This document shows, piece after piece, positions 10,001-17,817 of a stretch of 64,000 nucleotides of DNA. A program made the translations under genes and the position numbers. This stretch comes from Spartobacteria bacterium (GTDB lineage Bacteria; Verrucomicrobiota; Verrucomicrobiia; Chthoniobacterales; UBA10450), in the NCBI GenBank assembly GCA_003134785.1, contig PLCN01000002.1, positions 186,219 to 250,218 on the forward strand, in the 5' to 3' direction. A model generated the notes under the pieces. That model did not search any database and was not told the DNA's origin. It worked only from the letters and a program-made list of their open reading frames with translations. Position 1 is the stretch's first letter. Each line of letters begins with the position of its first letter.

Positions 10001-10246
10001 CGAATTCATCGAGGACAACCCGCTGATCTGGCCGAACTGCCGCTCGAGCGGGGTCGTGATCGACGAGACCATCACTTCCGCGCTCGCGCCTGGATATTGC
10101 GTGCTGACCTGGATCGTCGGGAAATCGACCGTCGGCAGAGCGGAGATCGGGAGCAGCTTGTAACCGAGCAGACCGAGCAAAATCACACCCGCCATGAGCA
10201 GCGAAGTCGCGACTGGTCGGCGAATGAACGGCTCGGAAATGTTCAC
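7037..10246 (-). CDS. RND multidrug efflux inner-membrane transporter (MdtB-like)
   Basis: The product has 1069 residues. It starts MNISEPFIRRPVATSLLMAG and shows the same catalytic features as its partner: the Asp-Asp pair in STGFVVDDAIVMIEN and the Lys pair in IGIVKKNAIMMID. It overlaps the adaptor gene upstream by 4 nt and the second RND gene downstream by 23 nt, so all three are translationally coupled. Resemblance to MdtB/MdtC suggests export of bile-salt-like, aminocoumarin or other amphiphilic compounds; substrates are not determined here. Confidence 0.92.
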   Translation of the reverse strand: MNISEPFIRRPVATSLLMAGVILLGLLGYKLLPISALPTVDFPTIQVSTQYPGASAEVMVSSITTPLERQFGQISGLSSMNSTSSFGTSTITLQFVLDRPIDVAAQDVQAAINVAGGFLPKDLPNPPKYNKVNPADTPILTLSITSDSLPLDRVNDFADTLLAQKLSEVTGVGLVTIQGNQKPAVRVQVNPAAISALGLSLEDVRTILGQANVNAPKGSFDGPRQSYTIGSNDQIFSADAYKPIVVAYKNGAPIRLGDIANIIDSVENDQLAAWVGTKSGEKPAVLLDIQRQPGANIIQTVDAVKQLLPRLTGTLPPSVKVTVLADRTETIRASVTDVQLTLLLTIALVVMVMFVFLRKLWATVITSVALPLSLIGTFGVMYLAGFSLDNLSLMALTISTGFVVDDAIVMIENIVRYIEAGDPPLEAALKGARQIGFTVVSLSVSLIAVFIPLLFMTGIVGRLFREFAITMSVAVAVSAFVSLTLTPMMCAKLLRAEKEEEQSHRGRFYRWTEDFFTGFRNLYEHGLRWVLAHQRFTLIVALITLVATILLYIVIPKGLLPQQDTGVIVGVTDAAETISFKAMVERVHAISDIVRRDPDVTSVSASLGAGSVNATVNTARLYIVLKPHNQRQSGADDIINRLRDATRDVEGVSLFMQAAQDLQIDARVSRTQYQYLLQDADSAELAEWMPKLVQKLGTLPQLSDVASDQQVNGLQINVDVDREKASRLNVLPQAIDDTLYDAFGQRQVSIIFTQLNQFRVVLEVEPNFRTSPDVLDKIYVKSSSGQPVPLSAFATMRESNTPLAILHQGQFPAATISFNLQPGSSLSHAIPAIEKAGQEIGLPDTIAATFSGAAAEFRSSLTSEPFLILAAIVVIYIVLGVLYESYIHPITILSTLPSAGVGALLALLVCHIDFSLVALIGIILLIGIVKKNAIMMIDFALEAEREEGMSPEESIYQACLLRFRPIMMTTAAALLGALPLALETGTGSELRRPLGISIVGGLLLSQFLTLYTTPVIYLYLDRLGHWIEERRNRGRLEQAELPLRTGPANVYEHDDEPELAGVDGEHERF

Positions 10247-11430
10247 GGCTTGGCGGGCTTGGTCGTGCGCTGCTTTGGCGAAGCGGTCGGCTGTTGTGGC
10301 TGCGGAGTTGTCAGCTCGACGTGCGCGCCCGGTTGAAGCTTGTACTGTCCATCCACGACCACCTGCTCGCCGGCTTTCAAGCCATCGTCGATCAGGGCGA
10401 CATTCGCCTGTGTCTGCGCGACTTTGACCGGCCGCATCTCGACCGTCTTGTCCGGCTTGATCACATACGCGTAGGTTCCTTGCGGGCCGCGCTGCACCAC
10501 GCTCGCCGGGACGACGATCGCATTTTTCTTCGTCGTCAAAACAAGCCGCGCGTTCACAAATTTACCCGGCCAAAGTTTCAGATCATCATTCGGGAACGTC
10601 GCCTTCAGCTTCACCGTGCCGGTCGTCTGATCGATTTCGTTGTCCACGACGGCAAGCGTGCCTTCACCGAGCGTTGTCGTGTTTCCGCGATCTAGGGCAG
10701 AGACGTGCAATCCGCCATTCGCGCCGCCTTCAGTCAAAATCGCAGACAAATTCTGTTCGGGCAGAGTGAACACGACCGAAATCGGATGGATCTGCGTGAT
10801 GACAACGATCCCGATTTGATCCGCGGCGTGGACGATGTTGCCCACATCGACAAGTCGCACGCCGGTCCGGCCATCGATGGGTGATTTGATCTGCGTGTAT
10901 TCGAGCTGCGTCCTGGCGTTCTCGATGGCAGCCTGGTCCGCTTGGACCGCGGCTTGGAATTGGTCGACCGAATATCTTGACGCGTCGAAATCCGCCGGGG
11001 CGATCACTTTTTTGCTCAGCAAATCCGTGTTGCGCGCGAACGTCACTTTCGCATTACCCAGTTGCGCTTCGTCCTGCGCTTTTTTGGCAATCGCCTGATC
11101 GAGCGCCGCCTGAAACGGGCGGGGATCGACCACTGCGAGCGGGCCGCCCTTTACGACATCCTGTCCCTCGGTGAAAAGCACCTGCTGCAACTCGCCATCT
11201 ACGCGGGTGTGAACGGTCACGGTGTTGAACGCCTGGACGGTTCCGAGGCCATCGAGGTAAATCGGCATGTCTTTCTCTTCGACTTTTCCGGCAACGACCG
11301 GCACCGGCGCGCCGCCGCCAGTATTGCGCCCGCTCGATTGTGCCTGATTGGCGGAGCCGTGATGACAGCTCCACCATCCAACGATAACGATGAGAGCGCC
11401 GGCAATTCCGAAAATAGTACGCTTGGACAT
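10243..11430 (-). CDS. RND efflux periplasmic adaptor (MdtA-like membrane fusion protein)
   Basis: The product has 395 residues from the ATG at 11430; the open frame runs back to 11580 but the extra residues carry no sensible signal. The N-terminus MSKRTIFGIAGALIVIVGWW is a membrane anchor. It is followed by a biotinyl-lipoyl-like segment (VHTRVDGELQQVLFTEGQDV), an alpha-hairpin (about 120-170), a beta-barrel (GTVKLKATFPNDDLKLWPGK) and the membrane-proximal domain, with a Pro/Lys-rich tail. It bridges the RND trimer to an outer-membrane channel. It is the first gene of the operon. No TolC-type gene is nearby, so a shared channel encoded elsewhere must be used. Confidence 0.9.
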   Translation of the reverse strand: MSKRTIFGIAGALIVIVGWWSCHHGSANQAQSSGRNTGGGAPVPVVAGKVEEKDMPIYLDGLGTVQAFNTVTVHTRVDGELQQVLFTEGQDVVKGGPLAVVDPRPFQAALDQAIAKKAQDEAQLGNAKVTFARNTDLLSKKVIAPADFDASRYSVDQFQAAVQADQAAIENARTQLEYTQIKSPIDGRTGVRLVDVGNIVHAADQIGIVVITQIHPISVVFTLPEQNLSAILTEGGANGGLHVSALDRGNTTTLGEGTLAVVDNEIDQTTGTVKLKATFPNDDLKLWPGKFVNARLVLTTKKNAIVVPASVVQRGPQGTYAYVIKPDKTVEMRPVKVAQTQANVALIDDGLKAGEQVVVDGQYKLQPGAHVELTTPQPQQPTASPKQRTTKPAKP

Positions 11431-11545
11431 TGAATTTAGGCGCCAGGTCCCTCGAGGCCCAGGTCGAAGGAGTTCGGCGTCTTGGCTTGTCAGGACTCTA
11501 CTTGGTTTGATTACGATTCGTGTCTGGTGCTCGCGGCGCGCTGTG

Positions 11546-11905
11546 TCAACAGACGTGGATGGCGATTTTTCGATAGGCATTCACGAGATTGAACACCGAT
11601 TTGGCAAAATCGGCCCTAGTCAGCTCGGTTCCTGGAGTTTGGAGAGTAGTCCTGCGGGTAAAAACCGGTTTCAAAAATGACCCTTCTGCCGTCCGCGAAA
11701 CGGCACAAATGCCCGCGCCATAAGTAGTCGTAATTCCCGTCCCAGGCACGACGCCATTCAGCGCGTCTCCGCTCGAACACATGCTCTCCACGGCGACGGT
11801 CGATGCTTCGTTGCTTTGGTTCACGCGCCGAGTCGCCTCACGCATGGAAAGAACGAGAATGATCGCTGAAACAACAAACAGGTTGGCCAGGGCGATTTGT
11901 TTCAT
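11546..11905 (-). CDS. Hypothetical small membrane-anchored protein
   Basis: The product has 119 residues. Residues 3-22 (QIALANLFVVSAIILVLSMR) form a hydrophobic anchor or uncleaved signal; the rest is polar and unassigned. It lies upstream of the efflux operon on the same strand, 115 nt before the adaptor's ATG. The main argument for a real gene, beyond the hydrophobic N-terminus, is the shared CTATCTC...CTTAAG motif 62 nt upstream of its ATG, at a distance similar to that seen before the sigma factor and the peptidoglycan-binding protein. Confidence 0.5.
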   Translation of the reverse strand: MKQIALANLFVVSAIILVLSMREATRRVNQSNEASTVAVESMCSSGDALNGVVPGTGITTTYGAGICAVSRTAEGSFLKPVFTRRTTLQTPGTELTRADFAKSVFNLVNAYRKIAIHVC

Positions 11906-11967
11906 CCACGAAGCTCGTGCCGCCGGGCCTTCGAGCTATTGCGCGGTGGTAGGATTCTCCTCTCCCC

Positions 11968-12001
11968 CTTAAGAGGATGGACGATCCCTCTTTCGAGATA
12001 G
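11968..12001 (-). promoter_or_regulatory. Shared upstream motif, copy 3
   Basis: On the minus strand this reads CTATCTCGAAAGAGGGAT, 10 nt, CTTAAG: 34 nt in total, two shorter than copies 1 and 2 in the spacer. It lies 62 nt upstream of the ATG at 11905. Conservation of both ends while the middle differs argues for a functional site and not a recent duplication. Confidence 0.55.
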
Positions 12002-12089
12002 AACGGCTCGACCGATTCCGAACAGGACGCTGGGATTGGTTATCCCGGGCGTCGTTTCCGGACTAGCGTCCCAACTATCGCCGATAGCT

Positions 12090-13004
12090 CTAGTTAATCC
12101 CTAGACTAGCTAGGGCAGACTGCAAACCCGCTTCTTGGGGATGACCACAAAACGCGACCTTCCCGTCCGGTGTCACCAGCACCGCGCGCGGGATGGAATC
12201 AATCTTCAGCGGCCTCGAGAGCGGCTCGTCCTTCGGCTCGACCAGCCAGGCCATGCTCATCTTTCTATCTTTCCGAACCTTCTCCGCTTTGTTTCGGTCC
12301 GACTCCGTATTCATTCCGACAACACGGATGCCTTTCGGCGCCAGGTCGTCCGAGCGCTTCCGCAGGTCGTCCATTAACGCCATGCAAGGCGAACACCAGG
12401 ACGCCCAAAAATCTAGCAGCAACGCCTTCTGCCCTTTGACTAGTTCGCCGAGCGTGGTCTTCTCACCATTCGACGTTTCGAAGGTAAGACTCATCGGGAG
12501 CACCACTTTTCCCATGTCCTGCTTCGAACGGAAGGCCAGGATTCGCTCGGACACGACGGGGGATAGCTGTGGGTCGATCCAGAAAGCATTCTTCATTTCG
12601 CGCTCAAAGGTCTGATCGTCGTGGGTGCTTGCCGCCAACACACCTTGAGCCAGGTGGAGAGCTCCCTCGAGCTGGTAGCGCTCCTTAAAGAAGAGCGATT
12701 CCGCCTCTTTCCATTCAGGCAGAATCTGTTCAATCCTGGGCAGTAATTCTGGCAGCGGCGCGACCGTGTCTGTTTTGATGCAGAAGACCAGCTTTGCTTC
12801 CAGGATCACCTGATTGGACAGACCCGCGGCCTTGGCCTCGGTCGCGATCTTCTCAAATTGTTCGAGGTTTTCGATGTTACCGATGAGTCTCTTGGCGGAT
12901 TCGGCTTTACTTGCCGGCGTGGCCGATTCGGCCTTCGCCGATTGGACCGCCATCAGGATCAAACCGCTCAGTATCGCTAACGACAGGGAGAATAACGGTT
13001 TCAT
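12090..13004 (-). CDS. Secreted TlpA/thioredoxin-like disulfide oxidoreductase
   Basis: The product has 304 residues. Residues 1-25 are a signal peptide ending in AKA. Residues 30-165 are a helical domain of unknown function. Residues 170-304 are a TlpA/AhpC-type thioredoxin fold with the redox motif WCSPC (C204, C207) and the cis-Pro in DSIPRAVLV. This is the layout of periplasmic thiol reductases and cytochrome-maturation helpers; the partner protein is unknown. An additional Cys (C75) lies in the helical domain. The gene is divergent from the MFS exporter, with a palindrome between them. Confidence 0.85.
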   Translation of the reverse strand: MKPLFSLSLAILSGLILMAVQSAKAESATPASKAESAKRLIGNIENLEQFEKIATEAKAAGLSNQVILEAKLVFCIKTDTVAPLPELLPRIEQILPEWKEAESLFFKERYQLEGALHLAQGVLAASTHDDQTFEREMKNAFWIDPQLSPVVSERILAFRSKQDMGKVVLPMSLTFETSNGEKTTLGELVKGQKALLLDFWASWCSPCMALMDDLRKRSDDLAPKGIRVVGMNTESDRNKAEKVRKDRKMSMAWLVEPKDEPLSRPLKIDSIPRAVLVTPDGKVAFCGHPQEAGLQSALASLGIN

Positions 13005-13154
13005 CTGTGTTTCGTCACTCCCAGCAATTCTTTCGATTCTTGCATTGCTTTAGCTTAGCGTGATTTAACTTTAATGGGAAACGGCATCGTAGTCGCTCCT
13101 GATCGGAGCGGCCGCCTTTTCTTTGATTACCAAATAGTCTCCATCCACGACCAT

Positions 13155-13174
13155 GATCTTCTCACGAGAAGATC
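13155..13174. promoter_or_regulatory. 20-bp palindrome in a divergent intergenic region, putative operator
   Basis: Arms GATCTTCTC and GAGAAGATC are perfect 9-bp inverted repeats separated by only two bases. The site is 41 nt upstream of the MFS exporter ATG and about 150 nt upstream of the oppositely oriented thioredoxin gene. Size and position resemble TetR- or MarR-type operators that often control DHA2 exporters. No regulator gene is adjacent. Confidence 0.5.
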
Positions 13175-13214
13175 GATAGCTCCATTGTATCCTGAGTTGA
13201 ATGCCTAAGCCGCG

Positions 13215-14813
13215 ATGACAGCGTTGATTCGCGAACCATGTGATGTCGGCGTGATCCGATCGGCCCGTTCCACAAGTCCCGGTCCGAAATCGTTGGGGAG
13301 GTGGATTCTCGCGGCGACGATCCTGGGTTCGAGCATGGCTTTTATCGACGGCACGGTCGTGAACGTCGCTCTGCCCGCGCTCCAAAGCGATTTGAACGCC
13401 AGCGTCCGCGGCGTGCAGTGGGTCATCGAAGCCTATTCGCTCCTGCTCGCCGCGTTGCTGCTGGTCGGTGGCGCGATGGGAGATCGTTACGGGAGACGGA
13501 AAATTTTCGTTTTCGGCGTGGCGATTTTTGCGGTTGCTTCAGCTTGGTGCGGATTTGCTTCCGGCATCGGACAATTGATCGCGGCTCGCGCGGCCCAGGG
13601 GATTGGCGCGGCCTTGCTGGTGCCCGGCAGCCTCGCGCTCATCAGCAATTCATTTTCCGAAGGAGAACGCGGACGGGCCATCGGCACGTGGTCTGGCTTC
13701 AGCGCCATCACCGCGGCGATCGGGCCGGTGCTCGGAGGATGGTTAGTCGAAACGGTTTCCTGGCGAGCCGTGTTTTTCATCAACATCCCGCTGGCTATTC
13801 TGGTTATTGTTATTTCGCTTCGTCACGTCCCGGAGAGTTCGAACGAGACTAAAGGACGCCTGGACTCGTTAGGTGCGATCCTGACCACGCTCGGTTTGGG
13901 CGCGCTCGTGTATGGATTGATCGAATCTTCTGCGCTCGGTTTCGCGCATCCGGCCGTGCTTTCATCGCTCGTCATCGCGGTGGTCTTCCTGGCGGCCTTT
14001 GTCATCGTCGAAGCGCGAATCCCAAATCCCATGCTGCCGCTCTCGCTCTTTAGGTCGCGCATATTCACGGGCGCGAACCTGCTCACCTTTCTTCTTTACG
14101 GCGCCCTCGGCGGAACGCTGTTCTTCTTGCCTTTGAATTTGATTCAGGTGCAACGTTACAGTCCTACCGCGGCCGGAGGGGCTTTGCTGCCGTTGATCCT
14201 GATTATCTTCCTGCTTTCGCGATGGTCGGGTGGTCTGGTGCAACGTTATGGCGCCAGGATTCCCCTTGTTATCGGACCGCTCATAGCTGCCTCCGGCTTT
14301 GCCCTTTTCGTCCTGCCTGGAGTGGGCGGCTCTTACTGGAAAACATTTTTTCCTGCTATCGTTGTACTGGGAGTTGGAATGGCAGTGAGCGTCGCCCCTC
14401 TGACGACAACAGTCATGAGTTCAGTTGCGCGCGACTGGGCCGGAGTAGCATCCGGGATCAATAACGCCGTCTCCCGAGCCGCCGGTCTGCTGGCGATTGC
14501 GGTTCTCGGGATCGTCATGTTGCACATCTTTGATCGATCCCTCGATCGTCGGTTAGCGAAGCTCGACGGCTCTCCTTCTCTCCAGCAATCTCTCAATGCT
14601 CAACGCGGCAGGCTGGCCGGAGCCGTCATCCCGGAATCGATCCCACCGCGCGCGCGAGCGCTTTTGACAGACGCAATCAATAGCTCCTTCATAGACGGGT
14701 TTCGTTGGGTTATGCTAACAGGCGCTGCCCTTGCCGTGGGTAGTGCCATTAGCGCCTTGCTTCTGATCCGCGGGAAACCTGAAACTGCGATAGGCACAGG
14801 CACAGACCCCTAG
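13215..14813 (+). CDS. DHA2-family MFS drug exporter (EmrB/QacA type)
   Basis: The product has 532 residues and about 14 predicted TM helices, the size of the DHA2 (14-TM) H+ antiporters. The first helix contains the family signature MAFIDGTVVNVALPALQ, followed by motif A between TM2 and TM3 (GAMGDRYGRRKIFVFG) and antiporter motif C around GFSAITAAIGPVLGGWL. Residues 1-28 form a cytoplasmic N-tail. It probably exports hydrophobic or cationic toxicants; the substrate is unknown. A 20-bp palindrome lies just upstream. The gene ends 29 nt from a convergent gene. Confidence 0.9.
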   Translation: MTALIREPCDVGVIRSARSTSPGPKSLGRWILAATILGSSMAFIDGTVVNVALPALQSDLNASVRGVQWVIEAYSLLLAALLLVGGAMGDRYGRRKIFVFGVAIFAVASAWCGFASGIGQLIAARAAQGIGAALLVPGSLALISNSFSEGERGRAIGTWSGFSAITAAIGPVLGGWLVETVSWRAVFFINIPLAILVIVISLRHVPESSNETKGRLDSLGAILTTLGLGALVYGLIESSALGFAHPAVLSSLVIAVVFLAAFVIVEARIPNPMLPLSLFRSRIFTGANLLTFLLYGALGGTLFFLPLNLIQVQRYSPTAAGGALLPLILIIFLLSRWSGGLVQRYGARIPLVIGPLIAASGFALFVLPGVGGSYWKTFFPAIVVLGVGMAVSVAPLTTTVMSSVARDWAGVASGINNAVSRAAGLLAIAVLGIVMLHIFDRSLDRRLAKLDGSPSLQQSLNAQRGRLAGAVIPESIPPRARALLTDAINSSFIDGFRWVMLTGAALAVGSAISALLLIRGKPETAIGTGTDP

Positions 14814-14842
14814 CTCAATCCGGTCTGGGCTGAGGATGTTCC

Positions 14843-15817
14843 TCACTGTTCCTTCTCAGCCAGGCGCCGGATGTGATTCATGACGCGCAGATGCACGGCG
14901 CGGGTCATGTCGCGGGTCCAGAGATCGAAATACCAGAGTGGATGTACGTGCAGGGTATACCAACTGGAACCGATCAACATGGTTGTTCCATTTCTGTTAT
15001 CCCGCAAGACAAACTGGCCGCGATGCAACGTGATATGTCCGTAGGCTTCGGGATGGGTCGGCTGTTCCACGATGTCGAAGGTAAGTTTCTCGCGCGGGAC
15101 AAACTCGGCCACCCGCTCCTTGATCACAATCCCATCGCTGAACGTGCATTGCCGATCCGCCCCAACGAAGCTACCGCCATTGGTCGTTTGAGTGGGATAA
15201 GGAAGACCCAGTCGAAAGATCCAATAGTTGGGTTGATCGGGAATTTCAGAAAACGCCAGGACATGCGGCCAAACTTTATCGGGCGTCGCCTGAATAAGGA
15301 TCTCGTCCGCCGCTTCTGCTCGCTGGTCTGCGCTGTAGAAGGCGTCGGTCACAGTTAGCAGGACCAGGAGTGGAACGATGGTTAGTTGCAGTTTGGTATA
15401 ATTCGCTTTGAAACACAGCCGGCCGATGATTACTCCCGTTAGGACCAGGGCGTAGAGCATCGGGAAAACAATAACCAGGCAAACGACGCCTTCGCGAAGG
15501 AAGATCCAAGCGGCGGCCAGTGCCATTAGCGAGGTCCAAAGCGCGTCGAGGGTATTGAGAGCAAGGCTGCGGTTGAGTCGTCGCCAGAACCATGCTGCAA
15601 CAACTCCAACTATTAGCGGCAGGAGGATAAAACTGGGATAGATCAACACTGCTCCGGCTTGGTCCTTGTAATGCGAAACGAGCGTTGTAACCCCGAAAAG
15701 CAGGGCGGCACCCACTAGGTTCGCCACTGCCATGCCAATGAGCAGCGTCGCCAGCCGATTCTGAGTAGGAAGAGGTGGAACCTGAGACTCAGGAGGGAGA
15801 GGTAAAGAACCGTTCAT
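14843..15817 (-). CDS. Membrane protein with C-terminal SRPBCC (polyketide-cyclase-like) domain
   Basis: The product has 324 residues from the ATG at 15817; an upstream GTG at 15910 is possible, but the extra 31 residues look non-coding. Four to five TM helices occupy residues 20-165. They are followed by a START/SRPBCC-like ligand-binding domain beginning ADEILIQATPDKVWPHVLAF and containing GGSFVGADRQCTFSDG. Such proteins are common in Acidobacteria and Verrucomicrobia; the bound ligand and role are unknown. It is convergent with the MFS gene. Confidence 0.7.
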   Translation of the reverse strand: MNGSLPLPPESQVPPLPTQNRLATLLIGMAVANLVGAALLFGVTTLVSHYKDQAGAVLIYPSFILLPLIVGVVAAWFWRRLNRSLALNTLDALWTSLMALAAAWIFLREGVVCLVIVFPMLYALVLTGVIIGRLCFKANYTKLQLTIVPLLVLLTVTDAFYSADQRAEAADEILIQATPDKVWPHVLAFSEIPDQPNYWIFRLGLPYPTQTTNGGSFVGADRQCTFSDGIVIKERVAEFVPREKLTFDIVEQPTHPEAYGHITLHRGQFVLRDNRNGTTMLIGSSWYTLHVHPLWYFDLWTRDMTRAVHLRVMNHIRRLAEKEQ

Positions 15818-16146
15818 GACCACAGGCGACTGCACCGCCGTCTTTGCGTCAACTCCAGAATAGACATAAGACTCGCGAGAAAGAAGGCAAGGCTCAACGA
15901 ACTCACGCACTGACGCAGGTAAGCGTTATCGACGTGTAGATCTGGGGAGCGCAGATTGGGCTTCACGACAGGATAAGGGGTGAACATCCTATATTTCGCA
16001 AAGAAGGGCGATATGATCACGATGTCCTAACCGGCCGGACTGCCCCTCGGGTCGCCAATCGATGATCCGCTAAGAAAATGAATTTAGTGCTTGCGGCCTG
16101 AGCGGCAAATAGGCCAACTCGTGCCTTCAACGATTGAGGAGCATAT
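15818..16146. other. Intergenic region without recognisable gene
   Basis: The stretch separates the divergent SRPBCC-protein gene and the porin remnant. No open frame with family resemblance, no terminator-like hairpin and no clear promoter box was recognised. Confidence 0.4.
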
Positions 16147-16476
16147 GTGAGTCACGCGTTCGCCTACTCTAATCTCGTGCGTCGCGTTTTCTTGCTCTGC
16201 TTATGCGCGGCGTTCGGATCCCCTTCACGTGCCGAAGAAGATTCAACTGATCCTGAAGTGGAAGAGCTTCGATCCGGGCCAGGTCGGCCACGATAATTTT
16301 CATTCCATTACCGGCGGCATGAATTATTACATCCACGGCGACGACCTGAAATTGATGGCTGACTATGTGCACACACCTGGTCAGACTTCCGCAATAGCTA
16401 TCCGTTGTTCGGCCCTGATGAATTCGACGACTTTTTTTCGTGTGCAAGCCCGCCCCAAGCGATTTTTGAGCGATAA
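16147..16476 (+). pseudogene. Porin remnant A: signal peptide joined to OprO/P-type porin C-terminus
   Basis: From the GTG at 16147 the frame encodes a signal-peptide-like start (SHAFAYSNLVRRVFLLCLCA). From 16229, in another frame, comes VPKKIQLILKWKSFDPGQVG followed by SITGGMNYYIHGDDLKLMAD. After one more shift comes HTWSDFRNSYPLFGPDEFDD, and the stop is at 16474-16476. These last pieces match the C-terminus of the intact porin at 27027-28484 (VKWEELSPDQ, AGLNYYIHADNVKVMADYVH, GDDQFDE). The central barrel is missing. It lies directly before the hemerythrin gene. Confidence 0.75.
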
Positions 16477-16500
16477 TAGGAGTTGAGGGTTCGAACCCAT

Positions 16501-17208
16501 ATGAAATCACCCGAGCGATCCGGCCGCCGAAAATTCATTAAAGCCGGTGGTATCGTCATTGTCTCTTCCGTGCTGGCGACCACACGAAGTATGATGGGAA
16601 AAGAAGAAGAAAAGAAAAAAGAGAACGAAGTCGCACCACCCGAGGACCTGATGCGCGAGCATGGAGTGCTCAAGCGAATCCTGCTCGTTTACGGCGAAGC
16701 GCTCCGCCGGATGGATGCAAAAGAAGATTTGCCGCCGGAGCCGATCCAGGAATCGGCGAAAATCATCCGCAGTTTTATCGAGGATTACCACGAGAAACTG
16801 GAAGAGGATTTTCTTTTTCCGCGCTTCAAGAAGGCGAACAAGCTGGCCGATCTGGTCGACGTGCTTGTGCAGCAACATCAGGGCGGACGGCGCGTGACCG
16901 ATATCACGCTGCAATTCGCGACCAATCAGGCGCTGAAAAATGCCGACGATCGCCGTAAGCTGGCCGAGTCGATGCGCCAGTTCATCCGTATGTATAATCC
17001 GCATGAAGCACGCGAAGACACGGTCCTCTTTCCGGCCTTTCGCGGCATTGTCAGCGCGCACGAGTTCGATTCGCTCGGCGAAGACTTTGAGAAGAAAGAA
17101 GACGAACTCTTCGGGGACGATGGTTTCGAGAAAATGGTCGACAAAGTCGCCCAGATCGAAAAGAAACTCGGCATCTACGAGCTGGCCCAGTTCACCCCGA
17201 AAATCTGA
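16501..17208 (+). CDS. Tat-exported hemerythrin-domain protein
   Basis: The product has 235 residues from the ATG at 16501. The N-terminus SGRRKFIKAGGIVIVSSVLA is a twin-arginine signal, so the folded metalloprotein would be exported. Residues 50-190 are an HHE four-helix bundle: the His/Glu ligand pattern appears in REHGVLKR, EDYHEKLEEDFLFP, QQHQGG and NPHEAREDTVLFP. Such bundles bind a di-iron (O2, NO or oxidant sensing/scavenging) centre. It ends with a Lys/Glu-rich helix. It is 3 nt from a DoxX gene and downstream of a porin remnant. Confidence 0.85.
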   Translation: MKSPERSGRRKFIKAGGIVIVSSVLATTRSMMGKEEEKKKENEVAPPEDLMREHGVLKRILLVYGEALRRMDAKEDLPPEPIQESAKIIRSFIEDYHEKLEEDFLFPRFKKANKLADLVDVLVQQHQGGRRVTDITLQFATNQALKNADDRRKLAESMRQFIRMYNPHEAREDTVLFPAFRGIVSAHEFDSLGEDFEKKEDELFGDDGFEKMVDKVAQIEKKLGIYELAQFTPKI

Positions 17209-17211
17209 CCG

Positions 17212-17697
17212 ATGCGACGATTTTTCGAGACTCGAGCGCCCGCTGCGACGGCCCTAATCCGGATTGTCATCGGCGCCGTATTTCTCACCGAAGGAATCCA
17301 GAAATTCCTTTATCCGGCTGATCTCGGCGCGGGCCGCTTCGCGAAGATTGGAATTCCTTCGCCCGATGTCATGGGCCCATTCGTAGGAGGAATGGAAATT
17401 GTCTGCGGCGCACTGATTATCATCGGTCTGCTCACCCGCTTCGCCGCGATTGCGCTGTTGGGTGATATGACCGTCGCCTTTGTCTCGACCAAGATTCCCA
17501 TTCTGCTCGGCGCGGGGTTCTGGGGCTTTTCGCTCACGAAATTGCCGCGCTATGGATTCCTGAGCATGATGCACGAGGCGCGGACCGATTTGGCGATGTG
17601 GTTCGGTTTGCTGTTTCTAATCATTGTGGGTGCCGGGAAAAGGTCGGTGGATTCGAAGCTCGCTTCTTCGGACGCAGCTCCAGCTCCGAGACGATAA
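17212..17697 (+). CDS. DoxX family membrane protein
   Basis: The product has 161 residues with four TM helices. The first carries the DoxX signature ALIRIVIGAVFLTEGIQKFL, followed by GPFVGGMEIVCGALIIIGLL. DoxX-type proteins are small inner-membrane proteins linked to thiosulfate:quinone oxidation and, in other bacteria, to oxidative-stress membrane complexes; no specific reaction can be assigned. The gene starts 3 nt after the hemerythrin stop, so the two are co-translated. A decayed copy of the same pair lies at about 20224-20390. Confidence 0.85.
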   Translation: MRRFFETRAPAATALIRIVIGAVFLTEGIQKFLYPADLGAGRFAKIGIPSPDVMGPFVGGMEIVCGALIIIGLLTRFAAIALLGDMTVAFVSTKIPILLGAGFWGFSLTKLPRYGFLSMMHEARTDLAMWFGLLFLIIVGAGKRSVDSKLASSDAAPAPRR

Positions 17698-17817
17698 GAC
17701 TTGTCGCGCCCGTGGCGCTCTTCCAGACCACCTGTTTTTTTGCTTGCCTCGCGGGGTGTAACTGAAAACACTCACGGTGCCGATGCTTCAATTTGGATTT
17801 TTGACGGAGGACCCGAG

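Noticed and set aside
7817-10336. 839-codon open frame on the plus strand opposite the MdtB-like gene
   Set aside because: Antisense shadow of a conserved coding region; no motif, repeats of charged residues only.
13094-13110. CGCTCC/GGAGCG hairpin followed by a T-rich run
   Set aside because: No gene ends before it in the right orientation; as a terminator it would serve no visible transcript.
16485-16500. GAGGGTTCGAACCC resembling a tRNA T-arm just before the hemerythrin ATG
   Set aside because: No acceptor, D- or anticodon arms can be folded upstream; GGTTCGAACC is simply palindromic.
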